The position numbers were made by a program, and so were the translations under genes. The notes beneath the pieces were generated by a model that saw only the letters and a list, made by a program, of their open reading frames with translations, did no database searches and was not told where the DNA came from. From Symsagittifera roscoffensis (Eukaryota; Xenacoelomorpha; Acoela; Convolutidae), in the NCBI RefSeq assembly GCF_963678635.1, contig NC_087068.1, forward strand, positions 30,568,318 through 30,632,317: DNA of 64,000 nucleotides, in the 5' to 3' direction. Within the stretch, counting starts at the first letter, position 1. Each line of letters opens with the position of its first letter. Positions 1 through 10,040 of this stretch are shown here, in pieces.

Positions 1-551
1 TTCTGGATTTAGTCCTTCGGTAGCCAATTTTGTGGCAGTTTTAGCCATTATTTTTGCTATCTCAACTGATTGTTGCCCGAAGTGTGTTCACATACGTCTT
101 CATTCACTTGCATCAAGGCCAGATGGTCCATGAGATCCGTGCGTTCTAATAGCTGTTTCTTGATATGTTGACCGTTTATCTGATCAAATATCGATGGCTG
201 GAAAAGAATTGTTTCATTTGAGACTGGTGTAATATAGTTCTCATCAATTGGTTCAGATAGTGGGTGCTTCTCTGTAAGAGTCTGTTCTACTGTCTTACGT
301 TCGACAATCTCGTCGAGCAATAGAACGCCTTTAGATGTGTTCGTTAGTTCTGCTATTGCGCATGATATTTTACCATTATTCATAAAATTGTTGAACTGTT
401 GTGCTTCAATTTCAATTTTTCTTCCATTCTTTTTGCATAGGTCATCCAGGTCTCCTTCTTGCCATTGCTCAAGTCGCCTTGCTATTGTTTTGGATAAAGA
501 TTCATCATTTTTGGACTTTGTTTTGCACAGTAGTAAGTTTGGAAAGATCAT
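1..551 (-). pseudogene. Retrotransposon reverse-transcriptase N-terminal remnant, cut by window edge
   Basis: A 164-codon frame starts at 551 and runs leftward to 57. It resembles the region just before the RT core of a family of invertebrate retrotransposon polyproteins: an 'ARRLEQWQEGDLDDL' segment, then 'GVLLLDEI' and 'KHPLSE', the usual order (charged helix, LDD-like strand, KHP motif). Near 57-80 the frame ends, but another frame continues to base 1 with IAKIMAKTATKLATEGLNPE, which fits the next part of the same family, so a frameshift near 75 is likely. The rest of the RT lies left of the window. Seen: composition and motif order. Inferred: the family. It could be a non-LTR or tyrosine-recombinase retroelement; the sequence here does not decide. 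Confidence 0.5.
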
Positions 552-1053
552 TGCTGCTAGTTTTTCCTATAATTTCAATTTGGATTTAAAATTGGTTAGA
601 CAAGGGCGATGGAGAAAGAAAAAAAAAAGAAAAAAAAGAGGAAGGAGTGGTGCAACTTGACGTCGTGTTGGAGGTTGATTCACCAGCTCACTCCTTCTTG
701 TATTTAGTTACATCTCCTAGATACGTATTTCACACGCCTACGATAAGATAAAATAAGTCTGTGAAGAAAACCAAGCGCATTTAATATGAAATTGCCCAAG
801 AGGTAAAATTGAACCGACACACTATTTAATAAATTTATCACAACAATTAGCAGAAACAAACATAGATTATGCAGAAAGAGACATAGTTGGTTCATTTTGG
901 TGTCGAGGACCCCACCGAATCCGCGACACTATCGTCAGTCACCAGAAAGATGTCTCTGGCTTCTCCTTCTCTCCAGGACCTACTTAATTTTTCTCCCTGT
1001 ATCATTTTATTTTGAGAATGCGTGAAAATTGTAAATTCAAACAAACGTTTTCT
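552..1053. other. Intergenic, nothing recognised
   Basis: An A-rich tract (about 610-645) is followed by ordinary AT-rich sequence. No coding frame, RNA gene or clear repeat is visible before the pseudo-LTR that begins near 1054. Confidence 0.5.
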
Positions 1054-1357
1054 CACATTTTTGTGCACCTTCAGCTTTAAAAAGTCTAAGCTATCTGTAC
1101 AAATTGATCAAAGATCATTAAAAGTGTCATACTCATCATTATTTTAAAACCTAAAAAACTTAACCAATCCCAATATCACATTGATTACTAAAATTGTGTA
1201 ACAACTATTAAAACAATTTTATTCATTTAGTCATAAATTTCGAAGAGTTTTCCTTTTTTGTTTTTAGAATTTCGTTTTGTCGCTAATTGCATGTAAGTTA
1301 TTTCAATATTTTTTGTTTTAGACAAATTTTTTTGATTCTGGAACTATAGCCTTAGTG
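1054..1357 (-). repeat. Pseudo-LTR of Penelope-like element 1 (left copy)
   Basis: About 300 bp repeated in direct orientation at 5257-5567. Shared landmarks are CACATTTTTGTG, GATCAAAGATCAT, 'TTTAGTCATAAATTTC', 'TTTTGTCGCTAATT' and 'TTCTGGAACT', all in the same order. Identity is high but imperfect by eye, with small indels. Such direct repeats arise from the tandem insertion habit of Penelope-like elements. Confidence 0.8.
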
Positions 1358-1378
1358 TAAGCTCCCTACTTCCAAACT

Positions 1379-2036
1379 CTTCGCGCTTGTTAATTGCCGG
1401 TCGCGCTTTCTCAATTTGCGTCGCCTCTAATGTAAGTAACTTAATGCTCCTGGACTGCTGATCCCTTATGCTCCAATTAAACTCCATCTAATAACTATCG
1501 CTACCACACTGCCCCATATGCTGTTTATTTGGGGTATCCCCTTTTCGGTGTTCCTCAATCCTTTTGATGAGATGTCGGACCGTCTGGCCAACATAGATGG
1601 ATATGCACCCACATTATTCAAGTCTGTCTACCTCTTTTGATTTCAGTTCACTGGAAAAGGAGGAGTTTCAAGAGGGCATACCCGTTTTTGTTTTCCTCGT
1701 CGTGAATATTATCTGCGCATTGGTGATAACGTGCTTTTTTTTTTTGCTAATGTCTGACTGTGATTCCCCGGATATTGAACCATCAAGATGAGTGGCAAAT
1801 CGCTGCTATAATAACAGGGCTTCTTTCTTCAGCCATCTTCTTTCTGTTTTTGACCTCCCTGATGATCCTTTCAAGGGCTCGCGATGCAACCTGCGACTAC
1901 CAACTTTCCGGATATTGGTTATCCAACCCATTTTTACGGTTGATTTCCATCGTTTCATCATAATCCTCCCATTGTTGTCGTGCTGCGGAAAATCCGGTGA
2001 ATAGTTCCTTCAATCACACTTCTCTTGTACTGAAGG
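1379..2036 (-). pseudogene. GIY-YIG-type endonuclease domain of PLE 1, with decayed linker
   Basis: Read on the minus strand, 1625-1380 encodes CGCISIYVGQTVRHLIKRIE, then EEHRKG, and further on LEATQIEKARPAIN. This matches the nuclease that follows RT in Penelope-like elements: a Cys-rich start, a Y-V-G core, R and H residues spaced as in GIY-YIG proteins, and a closing P-x-x-N segment. In-frame stops before and inside the domain, and a stop-ridden linker up to the RT (1640-2036), show it is inactive. Confidence 0.7.
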
Positions 2037-2041
2037 GGGGT

Positions 2042-2864
2042 TCAGCTTCTAACAATTAGTATGGTACCTGTATCTGTTGGTTTCTGATACCACCCACAGT
2101 TAATTTTCCTGTTTTTGTCAATACTAATTTTCAAATCCAAAAATGCCAATTTCCCGTTTGTGTTTGGTGTCTCTATTGTGAACTGTAAGTCTGAATGTAG
2201 TAAGTTTAATGCCCGTAGCACTTTTTTTAGGATCACCCTTCACTGTTCTCACTATATCGTCGACGTAACGGAGAAAAAAATTAGCTTGCTGCACTGACTT
2301 TTTTTTTCTCTTTTCGCGATGCATTTTCTATAGTACCAGACAGTTTAACTGATATTTCGATAAAATTCAAATAATAAATCTCCGCGGGACCTTCTTATTG
2401 CACCCGGGACATATTCCATTAAGACTTTTTTCAGGCATTTACAGTTCGTTAGTATCCCACGATAGTGCAGTTTCGTACTGCTTCAGCCAAAGATTTGCTA
2501 AGATAAGGGCAAAAGATGCCCCCATTGCCAAACCATCTTTCTGATTGTACCATGGTTCGTTGCACTTGAAATAGACTTGACTAACTGCCATGTGCAACAA
2601 TTTTTTCATGGTTTTCCCAGCAATTGATGGTGGTTCATCTTGCTCATACAGTTTTCTCAGAGCTATGTCTATTGTTTCTTCGAGTGGAACTTTTGTAAGC
2701 AAACTCTTCACATCCAGAGATATCACATTTTCCTTGGGTTCAAAACAAATGCTCACTGAGGTTTCTCTCGCTTCTAGTGAGTTCGTTTCGATGTTTGCGC
2801 CCTCAATTTTCTCGAAAAATTTTGCAAGAACCTTGTTCATGTTATAATAAGAGCTACCACGCAA
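2042..2864 (-). pseudogene. Penelope-type reverse transcriptase core of PLE 1
   Basis: The first part (2864-2439) shows VISLDVKSLLTKVPLEETID, the motif A region in which the first catalytic Asp follows SL, and GLAMGASFALILANLWLKQY, the Gly-rich motif B. After a frame break, 2324-2042 shows FLRYVDDIVRTVKGD, the catalytic YVDD motif, then LQFTIE, LAFLDLKIS and GWYQKPTDTGT, all typical of the C-terminal half of Penelope RTs. At least one frameshift separates YVDD from the FTIE segment. The catalytic motifs are intact, the reading frame is not. Confidence 0.85.
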
Positions 2865-3356
2865 TGAGAGGACCGGTCTTAATGGGTTATTTTTTAATGC
2901 ACCTTCGCCAACCCATAAAGCCTGGCGCGCTGCCCCCAGTAGACCTCATCCTTGTGTAGAGATTGTCGCCTATTTCGTCTTTTTTCTCATAGCAAACAGT
3001 TCATTTTTGATGTTTCTTTCTATCTTCAAAATAATCGCATCACTTTTTCCTTTACTCTCGCTGAATTGTTTTGAGTCTAATGTATCAAACAACTTGTTGT
3101 CGAAGGTGTCCTTCCTCTTTACACAAAAACCCACGCCCTTGTCATATGGTACCGCAGCTAATCCAATACTCTTCAGATATTTTCGGGTCTTCTTAACGCC
3201 CTAGTCAGATGGTGTTTGTTTCACCCTTTTAGCATAGGCTTTTGCCACAGCTTCGATCTCACAAAGGGCCTCCCCAGGGACGTTACCATTTTTGAAATCC
3301 GATAGAAAGATGTCAAAATCGGCAAGAAAGTGTGTCTCATAAAATTTATCTCTTTT
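2811..3356. repeat. 546-bp internal tandem duplication, copy A
   Basis: This segment repeats as the next 543-546 bases (3357-3899). Both copies begin with CTCGAAAAATTTTGCAAGA and end in a GTGTCTC-A-TTTATC segment. Read on the minus strand each holds the coding stretch immediately upstream of the RT core, so the protein-coding order of PLE 1 is locally repeated. The copies differ at several tens of sites, so the duplication is old or the two copies came from related elements. Confidence 0.85.
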
Positions 3357-3899
3357 CTCGAAAAATTTTGCAAGATAATTGTTCAAGTTATAATAATAGC
3401 TACCACGCGATGAGAGGACCGGTCTTAATGGGGTATTCTTTTTATGCACCTTCACCAACCCATAAAACCTGGCGGGCTGCCCCCAGTAGACCTCATCCTT
3501 GTGTAGAAATTGTCACTTATTTCGTCTTTTTTTCTCATAGCAAACAACTCCTTACTGATGTCTCTTTCTATCTTCAAAATAATCGCATCACTTGTTCCTT
3601 TACTCTCGCTGAATTGTTTTGAGTCTAATGTATCAGACAACTTTTTCTCGTAGGTGTCCTTCCTCATTACACAAAAACCCACGCCCTTGTCATATGGTAC
3701 CGCAATTAACCCATTATTCTTCAGATACTTTCGGGCCTTCTCAACGCCCTTGTCAGATGGTGTTTTTTCACCCTTTTAGCATAGGCTCATGCCACAGCTT
3801 CGATTCGCAAAGGGGCTCCCCAGGGACTCTACGATTTTTCAGATCCGATAGAAAGATGTCATTATCGGCAAGAAAGTGTGTCTCGTTAAATTTATCCCT
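3357..3899. repeat. 546-bp internal tandem duplication, copy B
   Basis: Second copy of the 2811-3356 unit. On the minus strand it keeps MVKVHKKNTPLRPVLSSRGS (around 3458-3399), the conserved segment that opens Penelope RTs, followed by DFDIFLSDFKNGNVPGEA from the next copy. Stops and frameshifts occur in both copies. Confidence 0.8.
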
Positions 3900-4980
3900 G
3901 ACGGGATGTTTCGACCCCTTGTTGTACCCAATTTGGTAATTCAAAATCATCAAGAGCTTTTACCGAATTCTCACCTTGCTTCCCTAGAGGTCGGTCTTGC
4001 CTTTCTGTTAGTTTTATCAGCTTCTTCTGATGGGTCTCTTTGACTGTTGTTGTTTGTCTTCGTCCACTGAGACTTAAGTTTTTCATTACCGAAGGCCAAA
4101 ACTTCTCATCTACACCACTCTGCGCCTCTCGCCCCTTCTAGTTTGCCTTCGACATTTTTCTCATCTGTCCTGGCCATGTTAATCTCCGTTCTTTTTTTCT
4201 GAAAACTGTATGCCGCTTGGTTCGCAAACATACCTTTTTCCGGTACCCTGAACTTCAAAAAATCAGGTATCGTACCGTTTTTTAGACAAACTTTCTGACT
4301 TTTTCTTTTTGGTGGCAGTTGATAAACTTAACATATATGGACGCATAATCACGGACTAATTTCCCAATGAGTTTCTTTTTTAAAGTCGAAATCAAGATTC
4401 GAGGAGTGAGTACATGTGTGTTCATTGTTTCGCAGGCCATGAGGATTAAACCTCACGTGACACAACTCTAATAAGAGGGACACAAATAACACAACACTAA
4501 CTCACCCTCTCCGTTGATGGCTCCTCGTCAGTCGGTCCAAATGTTTCTTCGACTCTGTTCACCAGTCTTCTTTTCTCTGCCCTCCTTCTCGTTTGCGATT
4601 TTTTTTTCTGTTTCAACGAAGCTTCGACAAAATGGCTGGTAGATTGTCTTGGTGTTCGAACACAATCCGCAAAGATTTTAGCTCCAGCTGGACGTCCTCT
4701 TGCAGTGCCTGATATTTGTTCTTCTCTTCCTCTTTGAAATGAGACACCTCATAATAGGAATGACAAGAATACCCGTTCTGATCAGGTCGTTCCTGATATC
4801 TGGTGCACCAGTTCTCGGACAGTATACAATTGCGCATATATTTGTCAATGTCTTTAGGATTTCTGCCAATTTTTCTGCAGTGCAAGCTCTGTAATTGTTT
4901 GTGCGGTGGCTGCTGATAAAACACATGATGATGTCGTGCCACAACCTCTTGACATTTTTCTGCTAGAGGTGCCCTACAGA
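3900..4980 (-). pseudogene. Decayed N-terminal region of PLE 1
   Basis: Short frames at 4942-4613 and 4944-4678 on the minus strand share a WHD...SSHRTN signature with the equivalent place in PLE 2 (9547-9236), which marks this as the poorly conserved N-terminal part of the same protein. The frames are interrupted and no catalytic motif is expected here. Confidence 0.5.
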
Positions 4981-5256
4981 GTAGGCTTGCGAGGTTCTTC
5001 TGAGGGCTAGTGGTGTTCGGGCTTAAGGAATAGCCGGTATTTTGGGCAACATTTGTTCCTTTTCCGGGTTGCTAAGTTGTTCCATGATGTGGTAGAGGGA
5101 GCTAGCCGCTATAATGTAGATCATTTCAGTTCCAATCCGGTAAAATAAAAAAAGATCATTACATCGTAAAATTTTTCTACTAAAAAGAAGAAAAAATTAA
5201 AATTACGTCTCCTTGTAGTAAACACTGTAATTGATAATTGGCTCAGCGCAGTAGAG

Positions 5257-5567
5257 TTTTACACATTTTTGTGTTTCTTCAGGTGTTAAAAATCTAAACT
5301 ATCATGACAGAATGATCAAAGATCATAAAAAATGTCATACAAATCATTATTTCGAAACCTAAGAAATTTGACCAGTCACAACTTCATTATTATTACACAT
5401 TATGTAACAACTATTATGTAACAATTTTATTCGTTTAGTCATAAATTTCTGAGAGTTTTTACCTTTTTTTACAAACTCGTTTTGTCGCTAATTTCATGCT
5501 TACATGTAAATTATTTCCTTATTTTTTGTTTTTGCCAATTGTTTTTAATTCTGGAACTGAAGCCTTA
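5257..5567 (-). repeat. Pseudo-LTR of Penelope-like element 1 (right copy)
   Basis: Direct repeat of 1054-1357 (see that entry). It shares CACATTTTTGTG, ATCAAAGATCATAAAAA, 'TTAGTCATAAATTTC' and 'TTCTGGAACTGAAGCC'. It contains an extra ATTATGTAACA duplication near 5390-5430 that is absent from the left copy. Confidence 0.8.
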
Positions 5568-6595
5568 GATAATAGTTATCTTTTTATTCGTTCTTGTTTC
5601 TTTTTTTACCTCTCTTTTGTTCCTTCTTTAGTTATCTATTTGTTCGTTTTTTTTTCTTTTTCACCTCCCCTTTGTTCATTTTTTTGTCTTTCTTTTGAAT
5701 CAAAAATCTTTTTTTATCTAATCTAACATTTTATCTATACTTTTTTTTTCTGTTTATGAATTTTTTTCTTTCTGTTTATAAATTTTTTCTATCTGTTTTC
5801 AAATTTTTGTCTTTCTTCAGAAATTTGTTTCTTTCTATAAAGAAAGAAAGAGGGTTACAGGTGCTTGAAAGTATAGTGGTGCTTGAAAAATCGAAAAAAG
5901 CATGTACGCTTTTTTAATCTATCGTTTCTTTAAAAACTAAACTATCTTTTTCTTTCGTTTATGTTCATTTTTTTCTTTATTTTTATATATCTATATTTTT
6001 TTAATCTCATCTATCTTTTTATAATTCCTTTTTACCAATTTATTTCTTCTTTCTTTTCGTCTATCTTGTTTACTTTTCTTTCTTCTTTCTTTTTATCTAT
6101 CTTTTTCATCAACCTTTTTTATCTAATTTTTTATCTCTATTTTTCATCTTACTTTTATCTATTTTTTAGCTAACTTTTCATCTATCTTGATTATCTATAC
6201 TCTTTAAACCTATCGTTTTATTAACCTTCGTTACAATTCTTTTGAATTATTTTTAAAAAAATTTTGGTATTTAGATTGAAAAAAGATAGAAAAAAAATAG
6301 ATGAAAGACAAAAAAACAGATGAAGATAATAGATAGATAAAAAGATAAATTTAACAAGATAGATAAAAGATAGATAACGAAAGTAGATAAGAAGATAGAA
6401 AAAAACATAGATGAAAAAGATAGCAAAACGAAGAAAAAATTTTAAAAAAATTTTGAACGAAGAAGGAAAAAGATAGATAAAAGAATAGGTAAAAAGTTAG
6501 ATAAAAAAGATAGATGAAACTGATGCATAAAAAGATAGATAAAAAAAGAAAGGAAAAAATAATAGACTAGCAATAAATAAAAAAATGGAGTGTGG
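5568..6595. repeat. TATC/GATA-type simple repeat, pyrimidine arm then purine arm
   Basis: From about 5580 to 6240 the + strand is T-rich with many TCTATCTTTTT and TTTATCTAT units. From about 6270 to 6560 it is A-rich with AAAAAGATAGATAAA units. The two halves are roughly complementary and could fold back. No gene is visible; the long hydrophobic frames here are by-products of the T-rich repeat. Confidence 0.75.
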
Positions 6596-6794
6596 TCTGT
6601 ATTTAGACAACCGCGCATTCATACTCGTCAGTAAGCAGACAAATGCCATATTAACCAATCAGAAACAAGAGGTGAAAGCAAATTCACGAAAAAAAGTTTT
6701 AATTATTCATTTCTTCCTTGTCTCAATTCTGATTTGTTAATACAGTAATTGTCTACTAACTGACGAGTCTGAATCCGCGGCTGTCTAAGCACTG
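6596..6794. mobile_element. MITE-like element with about 68-bp inverted arms
   Basis: The left arm (6596-6664) and the right arm (6727-6794) are inverted copies: left TTTAGACAACCGCGCATTCA and ACTCGTCAGTAAG; the right arm, reverse-complemented, TTAGACAGCCGCGGATTCA and ACTCGTCAGTTAG. Both run on to an AATCAGAA end next to the 62-bp centre. There is no coding capacity. The superfamily and target duplication are not clear. Confidence 0.75.
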
Positions 6795-6852
6795 CTAGGT
6801 AACCATAAAATAAATAGAAAAACAGATAGAAAAAAAAATGTGGGAATTTTAA

Positions 6853-7145
6853 AATGTTTTTGCACATTTTGTGCATCATCAGGATTAAAACTTTTTAACA
6901 TATATACAGAAGGATCAAATATCTAAAAAAAATGAGAAACATGTCTAAAAATGATTCAAAATTTTCGATCAATCAGTTTAAACAACTGTAATTACGTAAT
7001 CATTAATAACATTTTCCTGTTCTTTCATTGTTATTTTTTTGTTCTTTCTTTGTTATAAAATTTCGATTTTGGAGTTTTTTCGATTCTGAAAAATCAATTT
7101 TTTGAAATTTAGTCGTGTTATTGAAGGATTATAATTTTAGTGCTA
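6853..7145 (-). repeat. Pseudo-LTR of Penelope-like element 2 (left copy)
   Basis: Repeated in direct orientation at 9722-10040. Shared landmarks: CATCATCAGGATTAAAA against CATCATCAGATTTAAAA, 'AATCATTAATAACATTTTCC' and 'ATTGTTATAAAATTTCG'. It is also weakly similar in layout to the PLE 1 repeats (CACATTTTGTG start, GATCAAA near position 60). Confidence 0.75.
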
Positions 7146-7440
7146 ATTTCCGCCTCCTGAATTCATTTGATTCTCGGCCTCTCCCTCCAAATATGCCAAG
7201 CCTCTAGTGCGAGTAGCTTCTGAGTGTTGGCTGTTTGGTCTATAATCTTTGATTTCAGCTCAGCAATACCGCCTGCCTCCTTATTACATTCTAACAAGTG
7301 TTGCCAGATATGTTACGACAGTGAGGAGGCCTCTTTGTGGTGTTCATCGACCCTGGTGGCTAAATGTTGGACTCTCTGGCCAACATAGGTGGAGTTACAT
7401 CCATTATATGTAAGCTTATACGCCACTTTGGATCTCAGTT
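7143..7440 (-). pseudogene. GIY-YIG-type endonuclease domain of PLE 2
   Basis: The minus strand from 7437 reads ELRSKVAYKLTYNGCNSTYV, then VGQRVQHLATRVDEHHKEA, an in-frame stop, then HIWQHLLECNKEAGG and finally WHIWRERPRIK. The Cys, Y-V-G, R, H and final R-P segment match the C-terminal nuclease of Penelope-like elements. The domain is intact apart from one TAA (near 7318) and is out of frame with the upstream linker, so it is dead in this copy. Confidence 0.75.
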
Positions 7441-7751
7441 CACGAGTGAAGGAAGTTTTGAGAGATGGAAAGCAAATTTTTATTTTTCTTGTTGTGAAAA
7501 TTATTCTTGCCCCGGATATTTGCCGATAATCTGCAGCTAAAAGTTGAGAAGGATTGCCTCGATATTGGATTGTAAAAAGGGGGTGAGAATTTCAACCATT
7601 TATCATTTCTCGGTTCTGATGCCTTCACCTCTAAATTTTTCTTACCCTCAATGATCTTGTTAAGAGTTTCAATTACCAACCTGTCCAACCAATTGTTCGG
7701 ATTTTGATTTTCAATCCATTCGTTCCAACTTTTTCTCCAATGCCTGGTCAA
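7440..7751 (-). pseudogene. RT-endonuclease linker segment of PLE 2
   Basis: A 103-codon open stretch, basic and Asn/Trp-rich, lies between the end of RT and the nuclease. It has no motif by itself. It is assigned to the PLE polyprotein from its position and strand. Confidence 0.45.
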
Positions 7752-7758
7752 AATTTTC

Positions 7759-8781
7759 CTATATTGAGGTATTTCTCAAAACCCTACGTACCGTCCCTTC
7801 AATAACGTTTCTTTTGTACTTCAAAGGTGCGCAACCTCTGAAATTTATAATGGTGCCAGTGTCAGGGGGTTTTTGATACCACCCACATGTGACCTTTTTT
7901 CCTGAGTCCACATTGACATTTAAATCCAAAAAGGCCAAAATACCGTTACTATAAATTTTTTCTATGGTGAACTCCAAGTTTGGATGCAATTTATTGGCAG
8001 CCTCGAGAACTACCGCAGGATTGCCCTTGACGGTTCTAACTATGTCGTCCACATATCTTAGAAAAATTTTAACACCATTCTCAGTCCGGTCTGCTTCCTG
8101 TTGTTTTTTTTAAGTAATGCAATACCATACTGTTTCAGCGATGTCTGCGTATTAGGATTCCGATGGATATGTTACCACACCCTAAGTGGTACCAAGTCAA
8201 ACAAGCTCCGCGCTCTACACCTTTAGTCCGATATGTCACCTTTCTCTGACCTCCAGGACAGACCTCGTTGTTACCCTCATTCAGCACAGTCAATTTTGGT
8301 ACTTCTTTCTTTATTGCAGGTTCTTATTCTTTGAGCCACAAATTGGCCATTCTTACTGCAAAGGAGGTGCCCATTACTAAACCGTTTTTTTTTCTACATA
8401 ACACAAACCATTGCGTTTGAAGTGTATCTCACTCACTGCTAAATTCAGTAGAATTTTCATAGATTTGCCAGATATTTCCGGAGGATTGATTGGCGCATAT
8501 AACCTCGTCAGGGCTATTTCAACAGCTTTCTTGAGCGGGACATTAGTGTATAAACCCTTTACATCAAGGAAAATTATGCTCTCATCAGAGTCCAATTCTG
8601 TTTTCTCCAAGATCTCCCTGGCCATTTGAGTGTTCGTTTCTATGTTTGCCCCCTCAACTTTATCAAAGAGTTTTGCCAATGTTTTATTTAGGTGGTCATT
8701 TGAGATTACACGATGCCTTACCTTATCCGCATTTGCTTGGCTTATCTCAGATCTCAGGGGTCTCAGTTGAAAGCTCTGCAC
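7759..8781 (-). pseudogene. Penelope-type reverse transcriptase of PLE 2
   Basis: 8781-8377 carries SIIFLDVKGLYTNVPLKKAV (motif A region). After an in-frame stop, minus-strand 8376-8330 reads LVMGTSFAVRMANLWLKE (motif B). After a decayed stretch, 8061-7759 carries the VDD of the catalytic motif, then LEFTIE, LAFLDLNVN and GWYQKPPDTGT. The same motif order is seen in PLE 1, with roughly half of the residues differing. The frame is broken at least twice. Confidence 0.85.
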
Positions 8782-8789
8782 CGCTTGAT

Positions 8790-9560
8790 CCGAAAAACAC
8801 CGTTATCAGGCAGGCGAAATCATAAAAAAAATTGGTATAATGTCGTTATCGAGACTTTTTTTTTCTCTGATTTTTAATTCTCAAAAACTTCTATTAAATT
8901 TACTAAAATGTTTTAACTAATCTAACACAAGTTTCCAGGTGAATTTTATTTTCAGGACCAATCTAAGGAATGGTGGTGGCAGCAAAATTGCGGTCGTCTG
9001 TTCTTTGCAGACACGAGCACTTAAACTCATGTGGCACTCAGCAAAAAAAACAGCCCCAAGAGTATTTTACCACTTATTGGTCGTTCGGCTTCAGCTGAAG
9101 GTCCCCAGCCAACACGACCACCCTCTGCGTCTTTGCCCGGCGGCGTCCCTGCGATGGTTTCTTGGTCTGGGCCCGTATCTTTGAGAAAATGCCTGGCAGG
9201 TGGTCTCGATGGGACAGCACTAACCGTAGTGACCTCTATTCCAATTCACTTGACTGGGGCAGTTGGAGATACTCTCTGAGGATCGCAGGATTATGTATCT
9301 TGCTTCTAGAGATAAGGTTGTCGGTTGTGGTTATAACGATTATCTCTGTCTTCTGCATATCCCAAAAATATCGGGATTGCTCGTTCTCCTGCAGTAGGCA
9401 ATGGTACTTATTTGTTTTCGCTTCGATTTGGTTTCGCTTCGGCGTACAGTAGTTAGTGCGATGGGATGACATGCAGTTGTTCAGCACATCGTGCCAGAGG
9501 ATAAACTGCTTACCGCCCAGAGGTTGCTGTGACAACAATACCCGCAAATTTTCCCCCTGT
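8790..9560 (-). pseudogene. Decayed N-terminal region of PLE 2
   Basis: A 103-codon minus-strand frame (9547-9236) includes 'LWHDVLNNCMSSHRTNY', matching 'WHDIIMCFISSHRTNNY' in PLE 1. The remainder is interrupted. The two copies share this part despite the overall divergence, which supports it as a genuine part of the PLE protein. Confidence 0.5.
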
Positions 9561-9721
9561 TCAAGGTATTGGGGTTCAAAGAAAGGCCGGCGGCTGCGTA
9601 GACTTTCTGCTCCGTCTCTCTCTATTCTTCTAGCTCAAGATTTTTCATTTTATAACAATTTGCTTATATTTTATCGCTAAAAAGAATTAGAATTTAACAA
9701 AAAAGGTTATAAGAATTTTGA

Positions 9722-10040
9722 AAAGTTAACTCAAACCTTTATACATCATCAGATTTAAAATTTTTTTACAATATTTAGAAAACGATCGAAGATATGAAAA
9801 AAAAGGAAAAATATGCCTAAAAACGCTTTATAATTTTTTGACCGATTAAATTTAAACATCTTTAAATAAATAATAAATTACACAATCATTAATAACATTT
9901 TCCTGTAAATTTTTGAGACTTTTTAGTTGTTTTTTCTTTCATTGTTATAAAATTTCGGCTTGGGAATATTTTTAATTCTGACCAGTCAGTTTTGTAAAAC
10001 TTAGCAATGTTATACATGGACTATAAGTTTAGTGTTATGA
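9722..10040 (-). repeat. Pseudo-LTR of Penelope-like element 2 (right copy)
   Basis: Direct repeat of 6853-7145. The tandem array with GATA-type tracts begins immediately to its right. Confidence 0.75.

Larger units (their letters stand above)
1054..5567 (-). mobile_element. Penelope-like element copy 1 (degenerate, with flanking direct repeats)
   Basis: On the minus strand the order is: direct repeat (5567-5257), an N-terminal region (about 4980-3900), a 546-bp segment present twice in tandem, RT core (2864-2042), GIY-YIG-like endonuclease (about 1640-1380), and the second direct repeat (1357-1054). RT followed by a C-terminal GIY-YIG nuclease, with long direct repeats (pseudo-LTRs) around it, is the established architecture of Penelope-like retroelements. 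The copy is broken by frameshifts and stops, so it is not autonomous. It parallels a second, diverged copy at 6.85-10.04 kb in the same orientation. Confidence 0.85.
6853..10040 (-). mobile_element. Penelope-like element copy 2 (degenerate)
   Basis: Same orientation and architecture as PLE 1 but a clearly different lineage. Minus-strand order: pseudo-LTR (10040-9722), N-terminal region (9560-8790), RT (8781-7759), linker (7751-7440), GIY-YIG-like nuclease (7437-7143), pseudo-LTR (7145-6853). Each segment is open for a few hundred bases but the frames do not join, so this copy is inactive. Confidence 0.85.

Noticed and set aside
337-660. 107-codon + strand frame at the left edge
   Set aside because: It is the complement of the minus-strand RT remnant and has no features of its own.
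5961-6173. Hydrophobic 70-residue frame
   Set aside because: It is a by-product of the T-rich TATC repeat; no codon structure beyond the repeat.
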